Shown one piece after another: positions 32,724 through 42,076 of a DNA stretch of 64,000 bases. The translations under genes were made by a program, and so were the position numbers. This DNA comes from Bacteroidales bacterium UBA2861 (lineage in GTDB: Bacteria; Bacteroidota; Bacteroidia; Bacteroidales; UBA932): assembly GCA_002350615.1 (NCBI GenBank), contig DEFD01000031.1:14368-78367 (forward strand), written 5' to 3'. Under the pieces are notes generated by a model. It was not told where the DNA came from and did not search any database. It saw only the letters and a list, made by a program, of their open reading frames with translations. Each line of letters starts with the position of its first letter. Position 1 is the stretch's first letter.

Positions 32724-33414
32724 CCTCTCTGATGGCTGCGAATGCCTTTTCGCATGCCGCATCCAGCTTCACTTCCAGATAATGGGAGATCATGCGCGGG
32801 TTGTGAATGTCGCTGCCCGCCATTGAATAGTAGCCGCCTTTGAGCAGATGCAGGGCCCTTTTCTGGACGCTGGTTCCGTACATGCCTGCAAGGGATCCGA
32901 GGTTCATCTGAAGCATGATGCCCTTGTCGCGCAGCTTGTCATATTCGCTCATCTCCATATACATATATCTTTCGGGATGGGCGAGGATGATTTCATATCC
33001 GGAGGTCTGGATGTTGAAAAAGATATCGTTCAGACCCGACGGGGGCTGAAGGTAGGACGTTTCCACGAGAACTCGGTTCCCGTCACCGTGGGTGAGCAGG
33101 TCGCCGTCGGCAAGCCTCTGCAGGAAAAGCGTGTCCAGCATGTATTCCGCCGCCAGATGCAATTTTATTCCGCCCTTGTATTCCCCGCGGAAGGCTTCGA
33201 ATCGGGCGCGCAGGCCTTCAGTCGTGTTGGGGACGTCCGCCATGACGTGGGGAGTGAATACCACTTCCCTGATTCCGAGTTCTTCGTAACGTCCGAGAAT
33301 CTGAAGACTGTCTGAAAGCTTTTGCACGCCGTCATCTACCCCCGGGAGGATATGACTGTGGCAGTCTGTAAAACCGGAAAGGTCTATGGGCTTGTTATGA
33401 CGGAAAAGAAACAT
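32713..33414 (-). CDS. CpsB/YwqE-type protein tyrosine phosphatase (PHP domain)
   Basis: This protein of 233 residues has the metal-binding motifs of PHP-type tyrosine phosphatases: TDCHSHILPGVDDG (residue 16 on), FTPHV, the conserved AHPERY and GSDIHNP. CpsB/YwqE enzymes remove phosphate from BY-kinases and so control capsule or exopolysaccharide chain length. No BY-kinase gene is in this window. Its distance to the ATPase gene is 19 bases, in the same direction, so it may share that transcript. Confidence 0.88.
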   Translation of the reverse strand: MFLFRHNKPIDLSGFTDCHSHILPGVDDGVQKLSDSLQILGRYEELGIREVVFTPHVMADVPNTTEGLRARFEAFRGEYKGGIKLHLAAEYMLDTLFLQRLADGDLLTHGDGNRVLVETSYLQPPSGLNDIFFNIQTSGYEIILAHPERYMYMEMSEYDKLRDKGIMLQMNLGSLAGMYGTSVQKRALHLLKGGYYSMAGSDIHNPRMISHYLEVKLDAACEKAFAAIREVSI

Positions 33415-33433
33415 ATGTCTGCAAAGATAAATC

Positions 33434-35266
33434 TTATTTCCTTAATCTGAGACTGTTGCACACGACGCATACGGAGCTGGCCGCCATGCAGGCTGCTGAA
33501 ACCATGGGGTTGAGTGCGAGACCGAAGAGACCGGCTGCGGCGGGGATTGCCAAGATATTGTAAATGAAGGCCCAGAAGAGGTTCTCCGCCATGATGCGGG
33601 TGGTCTTTCTGGAGAGATGCAGCAGGTCGGGAATGCGCCTGAGGTCGGAAGATGCTATCGTGACCATTGCGGTCTGCATTGCGACGTCGCTGCCCCTGCC
33701 CATGGCGATGCTGAGGTCGGCGAAGGCGAGCGCCGCACTGTCGTTGACGCCGTCCCCGGCCATTGCGACATTTTTTCCACCAGCCTGCAGCCCCTTGATG
33801 AATCCGGCCTTGTCGGCGGGTGTGCCGGCTGCAGATATCTCGCTGATTCCCACTGCCTTGGCAACGGCTTCGGCGGTTTCTTTCCTGTCTCCGCTGCACA
33901 TATAGACTGCCACTCCCATGTCACGGAGCCTGGCCACGGCTTCGGCCGATCCGGCCTTGATCCGGTCTTCTCCGTTGTGTTCGTCGTTTTCCAGGGGTCT
34001 TCCGATTGTTATGGTGCCGGTCTTGTCAAGCACGACGGCATCGATACCTCGGGCTACCAGGAGGGCGTCGGCGTCTTTTATAAGGATGCCCTTCCGCGCT
34101 CCGTTCCCGATGCCGCATACTATTGCAGTCGGCGTGGCCAGCCCGAGGGAGCAGGGGCAGGCTATTACGAGAACGCTTACGGCCCGTAGCAGTGAAGCTG
34201 AAAAAGAGGCGTCTGCGATGAAGAACCATCCGCAGAATGTGAGGATGGCAATAGCCAGGATGACCGGCACGAAAACCGCTGCCACCTTGTCCACGCTGCG
34301 CTGAATGGCCGGCTTGCTTCCCTGGGCGTCCCTTACCATATTTATAATGGATGCGAGAACGGTGTCCTGTCCTGTCTTTTCGGCCATCACCACGAGGGTG
34401 CCCGCACCGTTCCTCGTGCCGGTGAAGACCTTCGATCCGGGGCTTTTCTCCACAGCTGCGGATTCACCGGTAAGCAGGCTTTCATCCACCTGGGACCGGC
34501 CTTCCACTACGGAACCGTCCACCGGGAACGCCTCTCCGGGACCTATGCTGATTTTCTCGCCCGGGAGTATCTTCCGCCCTTTGGGTCGAAGGTCCATCAG
34601 CGCGCGTATGGACGCTGCCGTCCCCATCTTGGATTTCTCCTCGAGCACCCTGCCGAGCAGGATGAAGGCGGTAATCATCGCTGCGGAATCGAACCAGAGG
34701 CCGTTTCCGGGCAGGATAGTGAGGCTGAGGACGCTGAATGTCCAGGAAATGAGGGTGGAGAGGGAAACGAGAGTGTCCATCCCAGTTTTCAGGTGCCGGA
34801 TCTGGACGAATGCGTTGCGATGGAAAAGCCTTCCGCACCAGAAAACTGAAATCCCGGATATTAGCATGAGCAGCAGCCCTTTACCTGGGAACTGCCGGAA
34901 GCCCATCTGGAGCAGCATTGTCAGTGCGGCAAGAAACAGGGACAGTTTCATGTCCCTTTTGAGGGCGATATATGCATCCTGGCGGATGCGTTCCGCTTTT
35001 TCTTCGGCTTCCGTTGAAAGGTCGGAGTCTTCTTCGTCTTCGTCCCCGTTGAGGATGAGATCGTAACCGGCTTTTTGTACGGCATCCCTGATCTCGGCGG
35101 ACTTTACTGTACCGGGGTCGTAATCCACCTGGGCGCTGTTTCCTGCAAGACTGACGCTGCAGGCGCTCACCCCCTTCATATTCTTGATTGTCCCTTCCAC
35201 CCGCGCGACGCAGGCCGCGCAGCCCATTCCGGTAACAGGGAAGTTTCTTCTTATAATATTGGACAT
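33434..35266 (-). CDS. Copper-type P1B ATPase lacking the nucleotide-binding domain
   Basis: This protein of 610 residues has one heavy-metal-associated domain (GMGCAAC, residues 13-19), a P1B membrane part with the CPC metal site (370-372), TGES (267-270) and the phosphorylation motif DKTGT (D414). The usual hinge GDGVNDS is at 504-510. From DKTGT to the SGD at 458 there are only about 40 residues, where CopA-type pumps have about 150; the HP motif and ATP-binding Gly loops of the N domain are absent. The A domain before PGEKISIGPGE is also shorter. The frame is open and the motifs intact, so this is not a broken gene by appearance. Confidence 0.8.
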   Translation of the reverse strand: MSNIIRRNFPVTGMGCAACVARVEGTIKNMKGVSACSVSLAGNSAQVDYDPGTVKSAEIRDAVQKAGYDLILNGDEDEEDSDLSTEAEEKAERIRQDAYIALKRDMKLSLFLAALTMLLQMGFRQFPGKGLLLMLISGISVFWCGRLFHRNAFVQIRHLKTGMDTLVSLSTLISWTFSVLSLTILPGNGLWFDSAAMITAFILLGRVLEEKSKMGTAASIRALMDLRPKGRKILPGEKISIGPGEAFPVDGSVVEGRSQVDESLLTGESAAVEKSPGSKVFTGTRNGAGTLVVMAEKTGQDTVLASIINMVRDAQGSKPAIQRSVDKVAAVFVPVILAIAILTFCGWFFIADASFSASLLRAVSVLVIACPCSLGLATPTAIVCGIGNGARKGILIKDADALLVARGIDAVVLDKTGTITIGRPLENDEHNGEDRIKAGSAEAVARLRDMGVAVYMCSGDRKETAEAVAKAVGISEISAAGTPADKAGFIKGLQAGGKNVAMAGDGVNDSAALAFADLSIAMGRGSDVAMQTAMVTIASSDLRRIPDLLHLSRKTTRIMAENLFWAFIYNILAIPAAAGLFGLALNPMVSAACMAASSVCVVCNSLRLRK

Positions 35267-35283
35267 ATCGGTCAGAGTTTACG

Positions 35284-35301
35284 CAAATTTAGTTAAATTT
35301 G
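35284..35301. promoter_or_regulatory. Face-to-face -7 boxes of ATPase and alcohol dehydrogenase genes
   Basis: CAAATTTA at 35284-35291 is TAAATTTG on the minus strand (ATPase gene) and TAAATTTG at 35294-35301 is on the plus strand (dehydrogenase). They are only 2 bases apart, so the promoters overlap. The plus box ends 6 bases before ATG 35308. Confidence 0.55.
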
Positions 35302-35307
35302 CCGAAT

Positions 35308-36489
35308 ATGCGTGATTTTGTCTATTATACTCCCACCGAGGTGGTTTTCGGAAGGTCGGCAGAAAACCGTCTTCCTGAACTTATCAAGAAGTATGGTGGA
35401 AACAAGGTTCTGATACACTATGGCGGCGGCAGCGCCGAGCGCAGCGGGCTTCTTCCAGGAATCCGTACGGCCCTCGAAGCCGCAGGCATAGCTTACAGCG
35501 AACTTGGAGGCGTGGTTCCCAATCCCCGCCTGAGCCTCGTCCGGGAAGGCATATCATTGTGCCGCAGGGAAGGGGTGGATTTCATCCTCGCAGTAGGCGG
35601 GGGGAGCGTGATAGATTCCTCGAAAGGCATCGCCTACGGTCTTGCATATGACGGCGACATCTGGGATTTCTTCGACGGTAAAGCGGCCCCTGCAGCTGCC
35701 TGCCCGGTCGGGGTAGTGCTCACGATTCCGGCTTCCGGAAGCGAAATGTCGGACAGCACCGTGCTCACGGATGACGTGAACGGCCTCAAACGTGGCTGCA
35801 ACAGCAATTACTGCAGGCCCCGTTTCGCAATAATGAATCCTGAACGTACTTTCAGCCTTCCTGCCTACCAGACGGCATGCGGCATCACCGACATAATGAT
35901 GCACACCATGGAGCGCTATTTCTCCAAGGAAAGGATGAATATCACCGACGCCATAGCGGAGGCTCTCATGCGAAGCGTTTTCAACGACGGGAAGGCCCTC
36001 ATGAAGAATCCTGAAGATTATGCGCTCAGGGCGAGCATGATGTGGGCCGGGAGCCTTTCCCATAACGGACTTACCGGCTGCGGAGCTGTCTCCGACTTCG
36101 GGACCCACCGTCTCGAGCACGAACTTAGCACCATGTACGGGGTGGCTCACGGAGCCGGACTGGCTGCGCTGTGGTGCCACTGGGCCCGTTATGTGTTCCA
36201 GGAGGAGCCCGCGCGTTTTCGCAGCTTTGCGGTAAATGTGCTCGGCAGGGAAGACAATTACAGCTGTGACGAAGAGGTTCTCGAGGATGTCACGTCCTGC
36301 ATGAGGGATTTCTATCATGAAATAGGAATGCCGGCGAGCATCCCGGAACTCATAGGCCGCAAGGCTACGGCGGAGGAAATCTCCCTCATGGCCGAACGCT
36401 GCAGTCGTGGAGGAAGTTTCCGTGTCGGCAATTTTAAGCAGCTCGGCCGCAGGGAAATGGAAGAAATCTACAATCTTGCAAACTCTTGA
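35308..36489 (+). CDS. Iron-containing alcohol dehydrogenase, YqhD/BdhA-like
   Basis: This protein of 393 residues has the group III ADH signatures: VGGGSVIDSSKGIA (NAD(P) binding), the metal ligands in ITDIMMHTMERYF (Asp, His) and in GTHRLEHELSTMYGVAHGAGL (two His). The family reduces aldehydes to alcohols, often with NADPH and Fe or Zn; butanol- and glyoxal-type substrates are common. The start MRDFVYYTP at 35308 is taken; the TTG three codons upstream is inside the -7 box. The stop overlaps the leader of the next gene. Confidence 0.88.
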   Translation: MRDFVYYTPTEVVFGRSAENRLPELIKKYGGNKVLIHYGGGSAERSGLLPGIRTALEAAGIAYSELGGVVPNPRLSLVREGISLCRREGVDFILAVGGGSVIDSSKGIAYGLAYDGDIWDFFDGKAAPAAACPVGVVLTIPASGSEMSDSTVLTDDVNGLKRGCNSNYCRPRFAIMNPERTFSLPAYQTACGITDIMMHTMERYFSKERMNITDAIAEALMRSVFNDGKALMKNPEDYALRASMMWAGSLSHNGLTGCGAVSDFGTHRLEHELSTMYGVAHGAGLAALWCHWARYVFQEEPARFRSFAVNVLGREDNYSCDEEVLEDVTSCMRDFYHEIGMPASIPELIGRKATAEEISLMAERCSRGGSFRVGNFKQLGRREMEEIYNLANS

Positions 36490-36524
36490 TGAAGCTAATC
36501 AATAATCATAAACCAAATCTACAA

Positions 36525-38327
36525 ATGAAAAAGTACTTGACAATCGTCGCTTCGGCAATCCTCATGATTGCAGGAGCACCTCTTTACGCCCAGACGGCGC
36601 AGGAGAATCTCGACCAGGCCAAGGCGGCTCTTTCCGATGCGCAGAAGAACTACGACAACGTGTCGAAGCTCGCGAAGAGGAAAATCAGCGCAAGCGAAGA
36701 GAGCATTTCCGACCTCAAGCTCAAGATCGAGAAGGACAACCTTTCCATTAACGAAATCAATGCCCAGGTAAAGCAGAAGCAGCAGACCCTCGGTCTGAAG
36801 AAGGACGCTTACAAGGCAGAGAAGAAAGCCCTTGCGGCGGACGGCGGTCTCACCAAGGCCGAAAAGCTCCAGCTGAAGGACCGTGAAAATGAATGCAAGG
36901 CCATCCAGACCGACATCAAGAACGATCAGGGCAAGATCAAGACCCTCAAATCCAGCATCTCCGACAAGAAGAACGCCATCAAGAGGGAACAGGCTCAGAT
37001 CAATCAGAGCAAGGCCGACATCAGCGCCGCCAAGAAGCAGCTCTCCACCGCCAAAAAGAGCGTGAGTGCAGGCAAAAAGGCAGTTAAGGCCGAAAACAAA
37101 GCAGCAGCAGCCGAGGCAAAGGTTGCTGCTGCCGAGCTTAAAGCCGCTCAGACCGCCCAGAAGGCTGCGGAAGCCGAAAAGGTGATGAGCGATGCCAAGG
37201 CCGAGGCTTCAGCCAAACTGATTGCAGGTGCTTTCGACAATGCGGCCGCCCAGCTCAAGTATCTCATCGCCGAGTGCGAGGAAGGGGACACCGTGCGTAT
37301 TCCCATGACTCTCAATCCGGACGGAACGATCAAGTACGTTCCCACGACATCCTGGGTTTCAGGCTTCCTGCCCGGAACGCTCTGGTACATGTATGAATAT
37401 ACAGGTGACGAGTATTGGGCCGAGCATGCCAAGAAACACACTGAAATCCTTAGCGATATCCAGTATTTCACGAAGCATCACGACGTAGGGTTTATGATTT
37501 ATTGCAGTTACGGCAACGGACTTCGCCTCAAGGGTACCAAAGAGTATAACGATGTCATCGTGAACACCGCCAAGTCCCTCTGCACCCGTTTCAAACCGGC
37601 AGCCGGCGTCATCCAGAGCTGGGGAGCGAGCGAGAAACTCGATCGCAAATGCCCCGTCATCATCGACAACATGATGAATCTCGAACTCCTTTTCCGTGCA
37701 ACCCAGATTTCCGGAGACTCCACATATTGGAATATCGCGGTTTCCCATGCCGACAAGACCATGCAGAACCATTACCGCCCGGATTACAGCACCTGGCATG
37801 TAGTGGACTATGATCCTGAAACTGGGGAGGTCCGCCACAAGAAGACTGCCCAGGGTTATTCAGACGATTCCGCATGGGCCCGCGGACAGTCCTGGGGCCT
37901 TTACGGCTACACCATGGCATACCGCTTCACCGGATTCAAACGTTATCTGGATCAGGCCGAGCATGTGGCGGCTTTCCTCATGAACCATCCCAGGCTTCCC
38001 GAAGATGCCATACCTTATTGGGATTACGATGCACCCGACATCCCTGCGGCACCCCGTGATGCTGCAGCGGCCGCGATCCTCGCTTCCGGACTTTACGAGC
38101 TTTACACCTTCACCGGCAAGGAAGAATACAAGGCTCACGCCGACAAGATCGTGTTCAGTCTTTCCACGCCTGCATACACCGCGGACCTTGGAAGCAACCA
38201 CGGTTTCCTTCTCCTGCATTCGGTAACTTCCTTCCCTTCGGGAACAGATATCGACAAGCCTCTGAACTACACGGACTACTATTATCTCGAGGCACTCCTT
38301 CGCAAGAAGGCTATCGAGCAGAAATAG
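36525..38327 (+). CDS. Coiled-coil/GH88 fusion: exported unsaturated glucuronyl hydrolase-like enzyme
   Basis: This protein of 600 residues has a signal peptide ending LYAQ. Residues about 23-235 are a long Lys/Ala/Glu-rich coiled coil (e.g. IEKDNLSINEINAQVKQKQQ). From about 236 on comes a GH88 (alpha/alpha)6 barrel, with the catalytic aspartates at D320 (HHDVGFM) and D381 (IDNMMNLELL) and the WARGQSWGLYGY segment. GH88 enzymes hydrolyse unsaturated uronic acids left by polysaccharide lyases. The coil is unlike any GH88 enzyme I know; it could tether or space the enzyme in the periplasm. ATG 36525 fits the signal peptide; 36486 would add 13 residues. Confidence 0.82.
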   Translation: MKKYLTIVASAILMIAGAPLYAQTAQENLDQAKAALSDAQKNYDNVSKLAKRKISASEESISDLKLKIEKDNLSINEINAQVKQKQQTLGLKKDAYKAEKKALAADGGLTKAEKLQLKDRENECKAIQTDIKNDQGKIKTLKSSISDKKNAIKREQAQINQSKADISAAKKQLSTAKKSVSAGKKAVKAENKAAAAEAKVAAAELKAAQTAQKAAEAEKVMSDAKAEASAKLIAGAFDNAAAQLKYLIAECEEGDTVRIPMTLNPDGTIKYVPTTSWVSGFLPGTLWYMYEYTGDEYWAEHAKKHTEILSDIQYFTKHHDVGFMIYCSYGNGLRLKGTKEYNDVIVNTAKSLCTRFKPAAGVIQSWGASEKLDRKCPVIIDNMMNLELLFRATQISGDSTYWNIAVSHADKTMQNHYRPDYSTWHVVDYDPETGEVRHKKTAQGYSDDSAWARGQSWGLYGYTMAYRFTGFKRYLDQAEHVAAFLMNHPRLPEDAIPYWDYDAPDIPAAPRDAAAAAILASGLYELYTFTGKEEYKAHADKIVFSLSTPAYTADLGSNHGFLLLHSVTSFPSGTDIDKPLNYTDYYYLEALLRKKAIEQK

Positions 38328-39576
38328 CTTCGCTGACGGCCTTTGCGACGGCATAAGCGCCCGACCATGCGGCCTGGAGGTTGAATCCTCCCGTAACAGC
38401 GTCAATATCGAGAATCTCCCCGGCAAAATAAAGGCCGGGGATTTTTTTGCATTCGAGAGTCCTTGGATCCACGGCGCAGGCAGCCACACCTCCGCATGTT
38501 ACGAATTCTTCCTTGCTGCGGGACCTGCCGGAAAGCATATAGGAATCGTTGCAAAGTACGGCGGCAAGACGCCTGATGCCGGCATTGCCGCTTTCGCCCC
38601 ACCTCTGTGCAGGCTTTATCCCCGCCTTCGTGCAAAGATGCTCCCATAAGCGGGAGGGAAGCGCCTGTGGATGGGCATTCACTATGAGCCTGGCCGGATT
38701 GTCCTGCTTCAGTTTCTCAAGCGTCTGTATGCTTTCGGCCTCGGACATGTTCATCCAGTTAACAAGAACCCCGGCATGGTAGGACTTGTCGGCGAGATGC
38801 CTGGCGGCATGGGAAGAAAGCTTGAGAACGGCCGGGCCGCTGATTCCTGAATCCGTTATGAGGACCGCACCTTCGGAACGGAAGCCTGTGCCGGCGATAG
38901 CTATGGAAGCCTGCGCCGAAATGCCCGCAAGGGAGCACAGGCGGGATTTTCCGCCATCTGCCGTATCGGAGAGTTTGAATGCGAAAAGGGAGGGGAGAGC
39001 CGCTTCTTTTTCTATGTCGAGATTCCAGAGGATCTGCATTCCAGGACCTCCTCCCGTCGTGACGATGGTAAAATCGGCACCGTCCGGGTCTATGCTGTCT
39101 ATTTCGTTTTTGCAGATGAGATCGACGCCCTGCATCCCGTCACGGATGGTCCGGACAATCTCGGCCGCGTCGTCGCTTATCGGAAAGACCCTTCCGCCTT
39201 CCTCTACCTTGAGCAGGACTCCGCGTTTCTCGAACCAGGTCATGGTTTCCGCAGGGCCGAATTCTCCCAGGAGCCTGCTCATCAGCCTGTATCCCCTGGG
39301 GTAAACGGCGGCAAGTTCGCGTCCGGAAGGCATTGCCAGGCCTTTCGCCGTAGGGCGCCCCTTGAACTGGGGCCAGCCTGTACTTTCGAAAGTGTTCGTG
39401 AGATTGCAGCGTCCTCCTCCGGTGTGAAGGAGCTTGACCATAGGGCGATAGCCGCGTTCCAGCACTTCGATGCGGACGTCCCGCCCCGCCCTGACGCCTT
39501 TTTCCTTAAGCATCCCGACAAGGTTGGCAGCACAGAAACATCCGGCTGCACCCGCACCTATTATTCTTACTTTCAT
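38311..39576 (-). CDS. HI0933/YhiN family flavoprotein
   Basis: This protein of 421 residues starts with the FAD motif RIIGAGAAGCFCAANL and has the family hallmark LLHTGGGRCNLTNT near residue 50, plus the C-terminal GLYFAGEILDIDAVTGGFNLQAAW. The function of this widespread soluble flavoprotein family is unknown (BaiN-related members take part in bile acid metabolism in clostridia). It is convergent with the GH88 gene and overlaps it by 17 bases. Confidence 0.85.
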   Translation of the reverse strand: MKVRIIGAGAAGCFCAANLVGMLKEKGVRAGRDVRIEVLERGYRPMVKLLHTGGGRCNLTNTFESTGWPQFKGRPTAKGLAMPSGRELAAVYPRGYRLMSRLLGEFGPAETMTWFEKRGVLLKVEEGGRVFPISDDAAEIVRTIRDGMQGVDLICKNEIDSIDPDGADFTIVTTGGGPGMQILWNLDIEKEAALPSLFAFKLSDTADGGKSRLCSLAGISAQASIAIAGTGFRSEGAVLITDSGISGPAVLKLSSHAARHLADKSYHAGVLVNWMNMSEAESIQTLEKLKQDNPARLIVNAHPQALPSRLWEHLCTKAGIKPAQRWGESGNAGIRRLAAVLCNDSYMLSGRSRSKEEFVTCGGVAACAVDPRTLECKKIPGLYFAGEILDIDAVTGGFNLQAAWSGAYAVAKAVSEAISAR

Positions 39577-39632
39577 CCTCGGCTAAGGTACGGAAAAAAT
39601 CGCTATATTCGCCATTCAAACATAGATGTGTT

Positions 39633-40814
39633 ATGATAAGACAAATTACACCCCAGATCCTTTATATCGGAACGGACGACTGCAAAACTTCCCTTTTTGA
39701 AAACCAGTACCCCATTCCGGATGGCATGGCCTACAATTCCTATCTTCTGAAGGATGAGAAAACGGCCATACTCGACACCAGCGACGCCGCCACTGCCGAA
39801 GATTGGAAAGACAATCTCAAAACAGCTTTGAAAGGCGCTGTGCCCGATTATCTCGTCGTTCACCACCTGGAACCGGACCATTCAGCCCTGGTGGCATGGG
39901 CGCTGGAAGAATTCCCCGGCATCACCCTGGTCGCCTCGGCCAAGGCGATAGCTATGCTCCCGCAGTTTTTCGAAGGGATCGACCTTGCCGGAAGGACACT
40001 GGCGGTGAAAGAGGGAGACGTCCTGGAGCTGGGCAGGATGAGCCTGCGCTTTTACGGTGCACCCATGGTTCACTGGCCGGAAGTGATGGTGAGTTACGAG
40101 CAGGGGAGCGGCACGCTTTTCAGCGCGGACGCCTTCGGCAAGTTCGGCGCTCTCGGGAAATGCGGTTTCAATGATTCCGAAGATGACGACTGGGCCTGCG
40201 AGGCGCGCAGATACTATTTCAATATATGCGGCAAATACGGCGGCCCGGTACAGACCCTGCTCAAGAAACTTTCAGGTCTTGAAATCAAGAGGATTTGTTC
40301 CCTTCACGGCCCTGTGCTCGAGAATCCGGCGGAATTCGTTCGGCTATATGACATCTGGAGCAGCTATGGTGTGGAAAGCGAGGGAGTATTCGTCGCCTAT
40401 GCTTCCATTCACGGTGGAACCGCCGAGGCTGCCGGGAAATTCGCCGAAATCCTCAAGGCCAAAGGCTGTCCGAAGGTGGTCCTGACCAATCTTGCCGAAT
40501 GCGACCAGGCCGAGGCGGTGGAAGATGCTTTCCGTTACGGGAAACTCGTCGTGGCGGCAAGCTCATACGATGCGGGTCTCTTCCCTCCGGCATTCAGCTT
40601 CATCCATCATCTGCAGGACAAGGCCTGGCAAAAACGCCGTGTCGGACTCATCGAGAACGGCTCCTGGGCTCCGACGGCGGGACGCGTCATGCGCGAAATG
40701 TTCTCCTCCATGAAAGAGGTAAGCATAGCAGAACCGCTTGTTACGATAAAGAGCCGGATGAAATCTTCCGATCTCCCGGCCCTTGAAGCTCTTGCGGACG
40801 CTGTTCTCGCTTAG
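39633..40814 (+). CDS. Flavodiiron protein (A-type flavoprotein, FprA-like)
   Basis: This protein of 393 residues has a metallo-beta-lactamase-like domain with diiron ligands HHLEPDHSALV (H78, E80, D82, H83) and SLHGPV, then a flavodoxin domain (VFVAYASIHGGTAEAAGKFA). Flavodiiron proteins reduce oxygen to water or nitric oxide to N2O in the cytoplasm of anaerobes, fed by rubredoxin. No rubredoxin gene is adjacent. It shares a 4-base stop overlap (TTAG) with the convergent pncB. Confidence 0.92.
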   Translation: MIRQITPQILYIGTDDCKTSLFENQYPIPDGMAYNSYLLKDEKTAILDTSDAATAEDWKDNLKTALKGAVPDYLVVHHLEPDHSALVAWALEEFPGITLVASAKAIAMLPQFFEGIDLAGRTLAVKEGDVLELGRMSLRFYGAPMVHWPEVMVSYEQGSGTLFSADAFGKFGALGKCGFNDSEDDDWACEARRYYFNICGKYGGPVQTLLKKLSGLEIKRICSLHGPVLENPAEFVRLYDIWSSYGVESEGVFVAYASIHGGTAEAAGKFAEILKAKGCPKVVLTNLAECDQAEAVEDAFRYGKLVVAASSYDAGLFPPAFSFIHHLQDKAWQKRRVGLIENGSWAPTAGRVMREMFSSMKEVSIAEPLVTIKSRMKSSDLPALEALADAVLA

Positions 40815-41998
40815 GAGAGCTGCTCCGGTATATGAAGTTCATATCGGGCGATGTCGAATTCCCTGTCATCGCCCATATGTTTTCCAAGGTCGTCCGAGAT
40901 CTTGATCACCTTCTCCCAGGGATCCTTGCCGCTCATGCGGCAGCGGGAGAGTTTCATTACGATATTGGCGGGTTTGTACCCTTCTATACCTGGGTCGCTG
41001 GTGATATTGGTTCCGATTCCCGCACTCACTTTCACGCGTCCCCTGAAATAGTCGACGACCGACTTGTACCTCGGGAAATCCAGCGCGTTGCTGAACACTA
41101 TAACCTTGCTCATGGGATCGATTCCGAATTCCTTGAGCCTTGCGATTATGGCGTCTCCCACTTCACGCTCGTCCCCTGAATCCTGGCGGAAGCCGTCCAG
41201 CAGCTTGGCCTGTTTCATGGAGAGGGTACGGAGGAAAGAGCGGGTGGTGAAGGTGTCGATGAGCGCGGTGCCCAGCGCACCGTCATATACCTTGATCCAG
41301 TCTTCCAGGGAAAGATAATTGGCCCTCTTGTAGCCGAATACCCCGCTGTGGAACATTACCCATTCGTGGGGGAAGGTCCCTACAGGGGTAAGGCCGTATT
41401 TCATGGCGAAATACACGTTGGATGTTCCTGCGCAGTATTTGGGGCATTTCTCCTTGAGTTCCCGGACGATTGCGTCGTGTAGATCCGACGAAAAGCGGCG
41501 GCGTGTGCCGAATTCGGAAAAGAGCAGGGCGTGCTCATTGGCAAACTCCAGCTTCCCGTCGAGAATGGAAAGAGCCTCTTCCATATCCACAACCTTCCCG
41601 TTGTAGCGGTTGCGGAGCTCGGCGACTATCGCAAGGATGGGCACTTCGTAGAGAGTTACCTTATACAGATAGTCGGTAACCTCTATCTGCAGATGGCCTT
41701 CCGCGTCCAGCGAAGCCTCGATTTTGTCCGGCTCGAAACTGAACCCGTAGAGCCACTCCCAATAATTGCGGCCGATGTATTTGATGCGGGAGCACACATA
41801 GTCGAACTCCTGGCGGTCGAGACGCAGCTGCCCGAGCTTGCGGAATTCGTCCTTCAATGCGTCCAGAAAGTCCTGGTCATAGACTTCCGCCGCGCGGTCG
41901 TTGAATTTGAAAGTGCCCTCGGCGAGAGGGTAGAGCTGGAAGTAAGCGTTGGACGTTGAAAACTTGTAAAGATCTGTGTCCAAAATGCTGAGAATCAT
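40811..41998 (-). CDS. pncB: Nicotinate phosphoribosyltransferase
   Basis: This protein of 395 residues is the first enzyme of the Preiss-Handler NAD salvage pathway. It shows the PncB start SILDTDLYKFSTSNAYFQLYP, the FGTRRRFS segment with the regulatory His region close by, the GTFPHEWVMFHSG motif and the DSGDEREVGDAI phosphoribosyl-binding segment near residue 270. Length is that of E. coli PncB (400). It is divergent from the CPA2 antiporter gene. Confidence 0.93.
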   Translation of the reverse strand: MILSILDTDLYKFSTSNAYFQLYPLAEGTFKFNDRAAEVYDQDFLDALKDEFRKLGQLRLDRQEFDYVCSRIKYIGRNYWEWLYGFSFEPDKIEASLDAEGHLQIEVTDYLYKVTLYEVPILAIVAELRNRYNGKVVDMEEALSILDGKLEFANEHALLFSEFGTRRRFSSDLHDAIVRELKEKCPKYCAGTSNVYFAMKYGLTPVGTFPHEWVMFHSGVFGYKRANYLSLEDWIKVYDGALGTALIDTFTTRSFLRTLSMKQAKLLDGFRQDSGDEREVGDAIIARLKEFGIDPMSKVIVFSNALDFPRYKSVVDYFRGRVKVSAGIGTNITSDPGIEGYKPANIVMKLSRCRMSGKDPWEKVIKISDDLGKHMGDDREFDIARYELHIPEQLS

Positions 41999-42064
41999 CT
42001 TTTACTGATTTTTATTTCGCGTGGCAAAAGTAAGAAAATGCCGGGACATAAGCAAAATATTGCG

Positions 42065-42072
42065 TATATTCG
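42065..42072 (+). promoter_or_regulatory. -7-like box TATATTCG before the CPA2 gene
   Basis: One base off the TATATTTG consensus and only 4 bases before ATG 42077. It overlaps codons of a longer in-frame extension starting at 42038, which argues for the shorter start and a leaderless or nearly leaderless message. Confidence 0.45.
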
Positions 42073-42076
42073 CAAC

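Noticed and set aside
36615..37200. Assembly or frame error joining a coiled-coil gene to GH88
   Set aside because: The frame is continuous, with no stop or repeat at the junction near 37230, and only one signal peptide is present.
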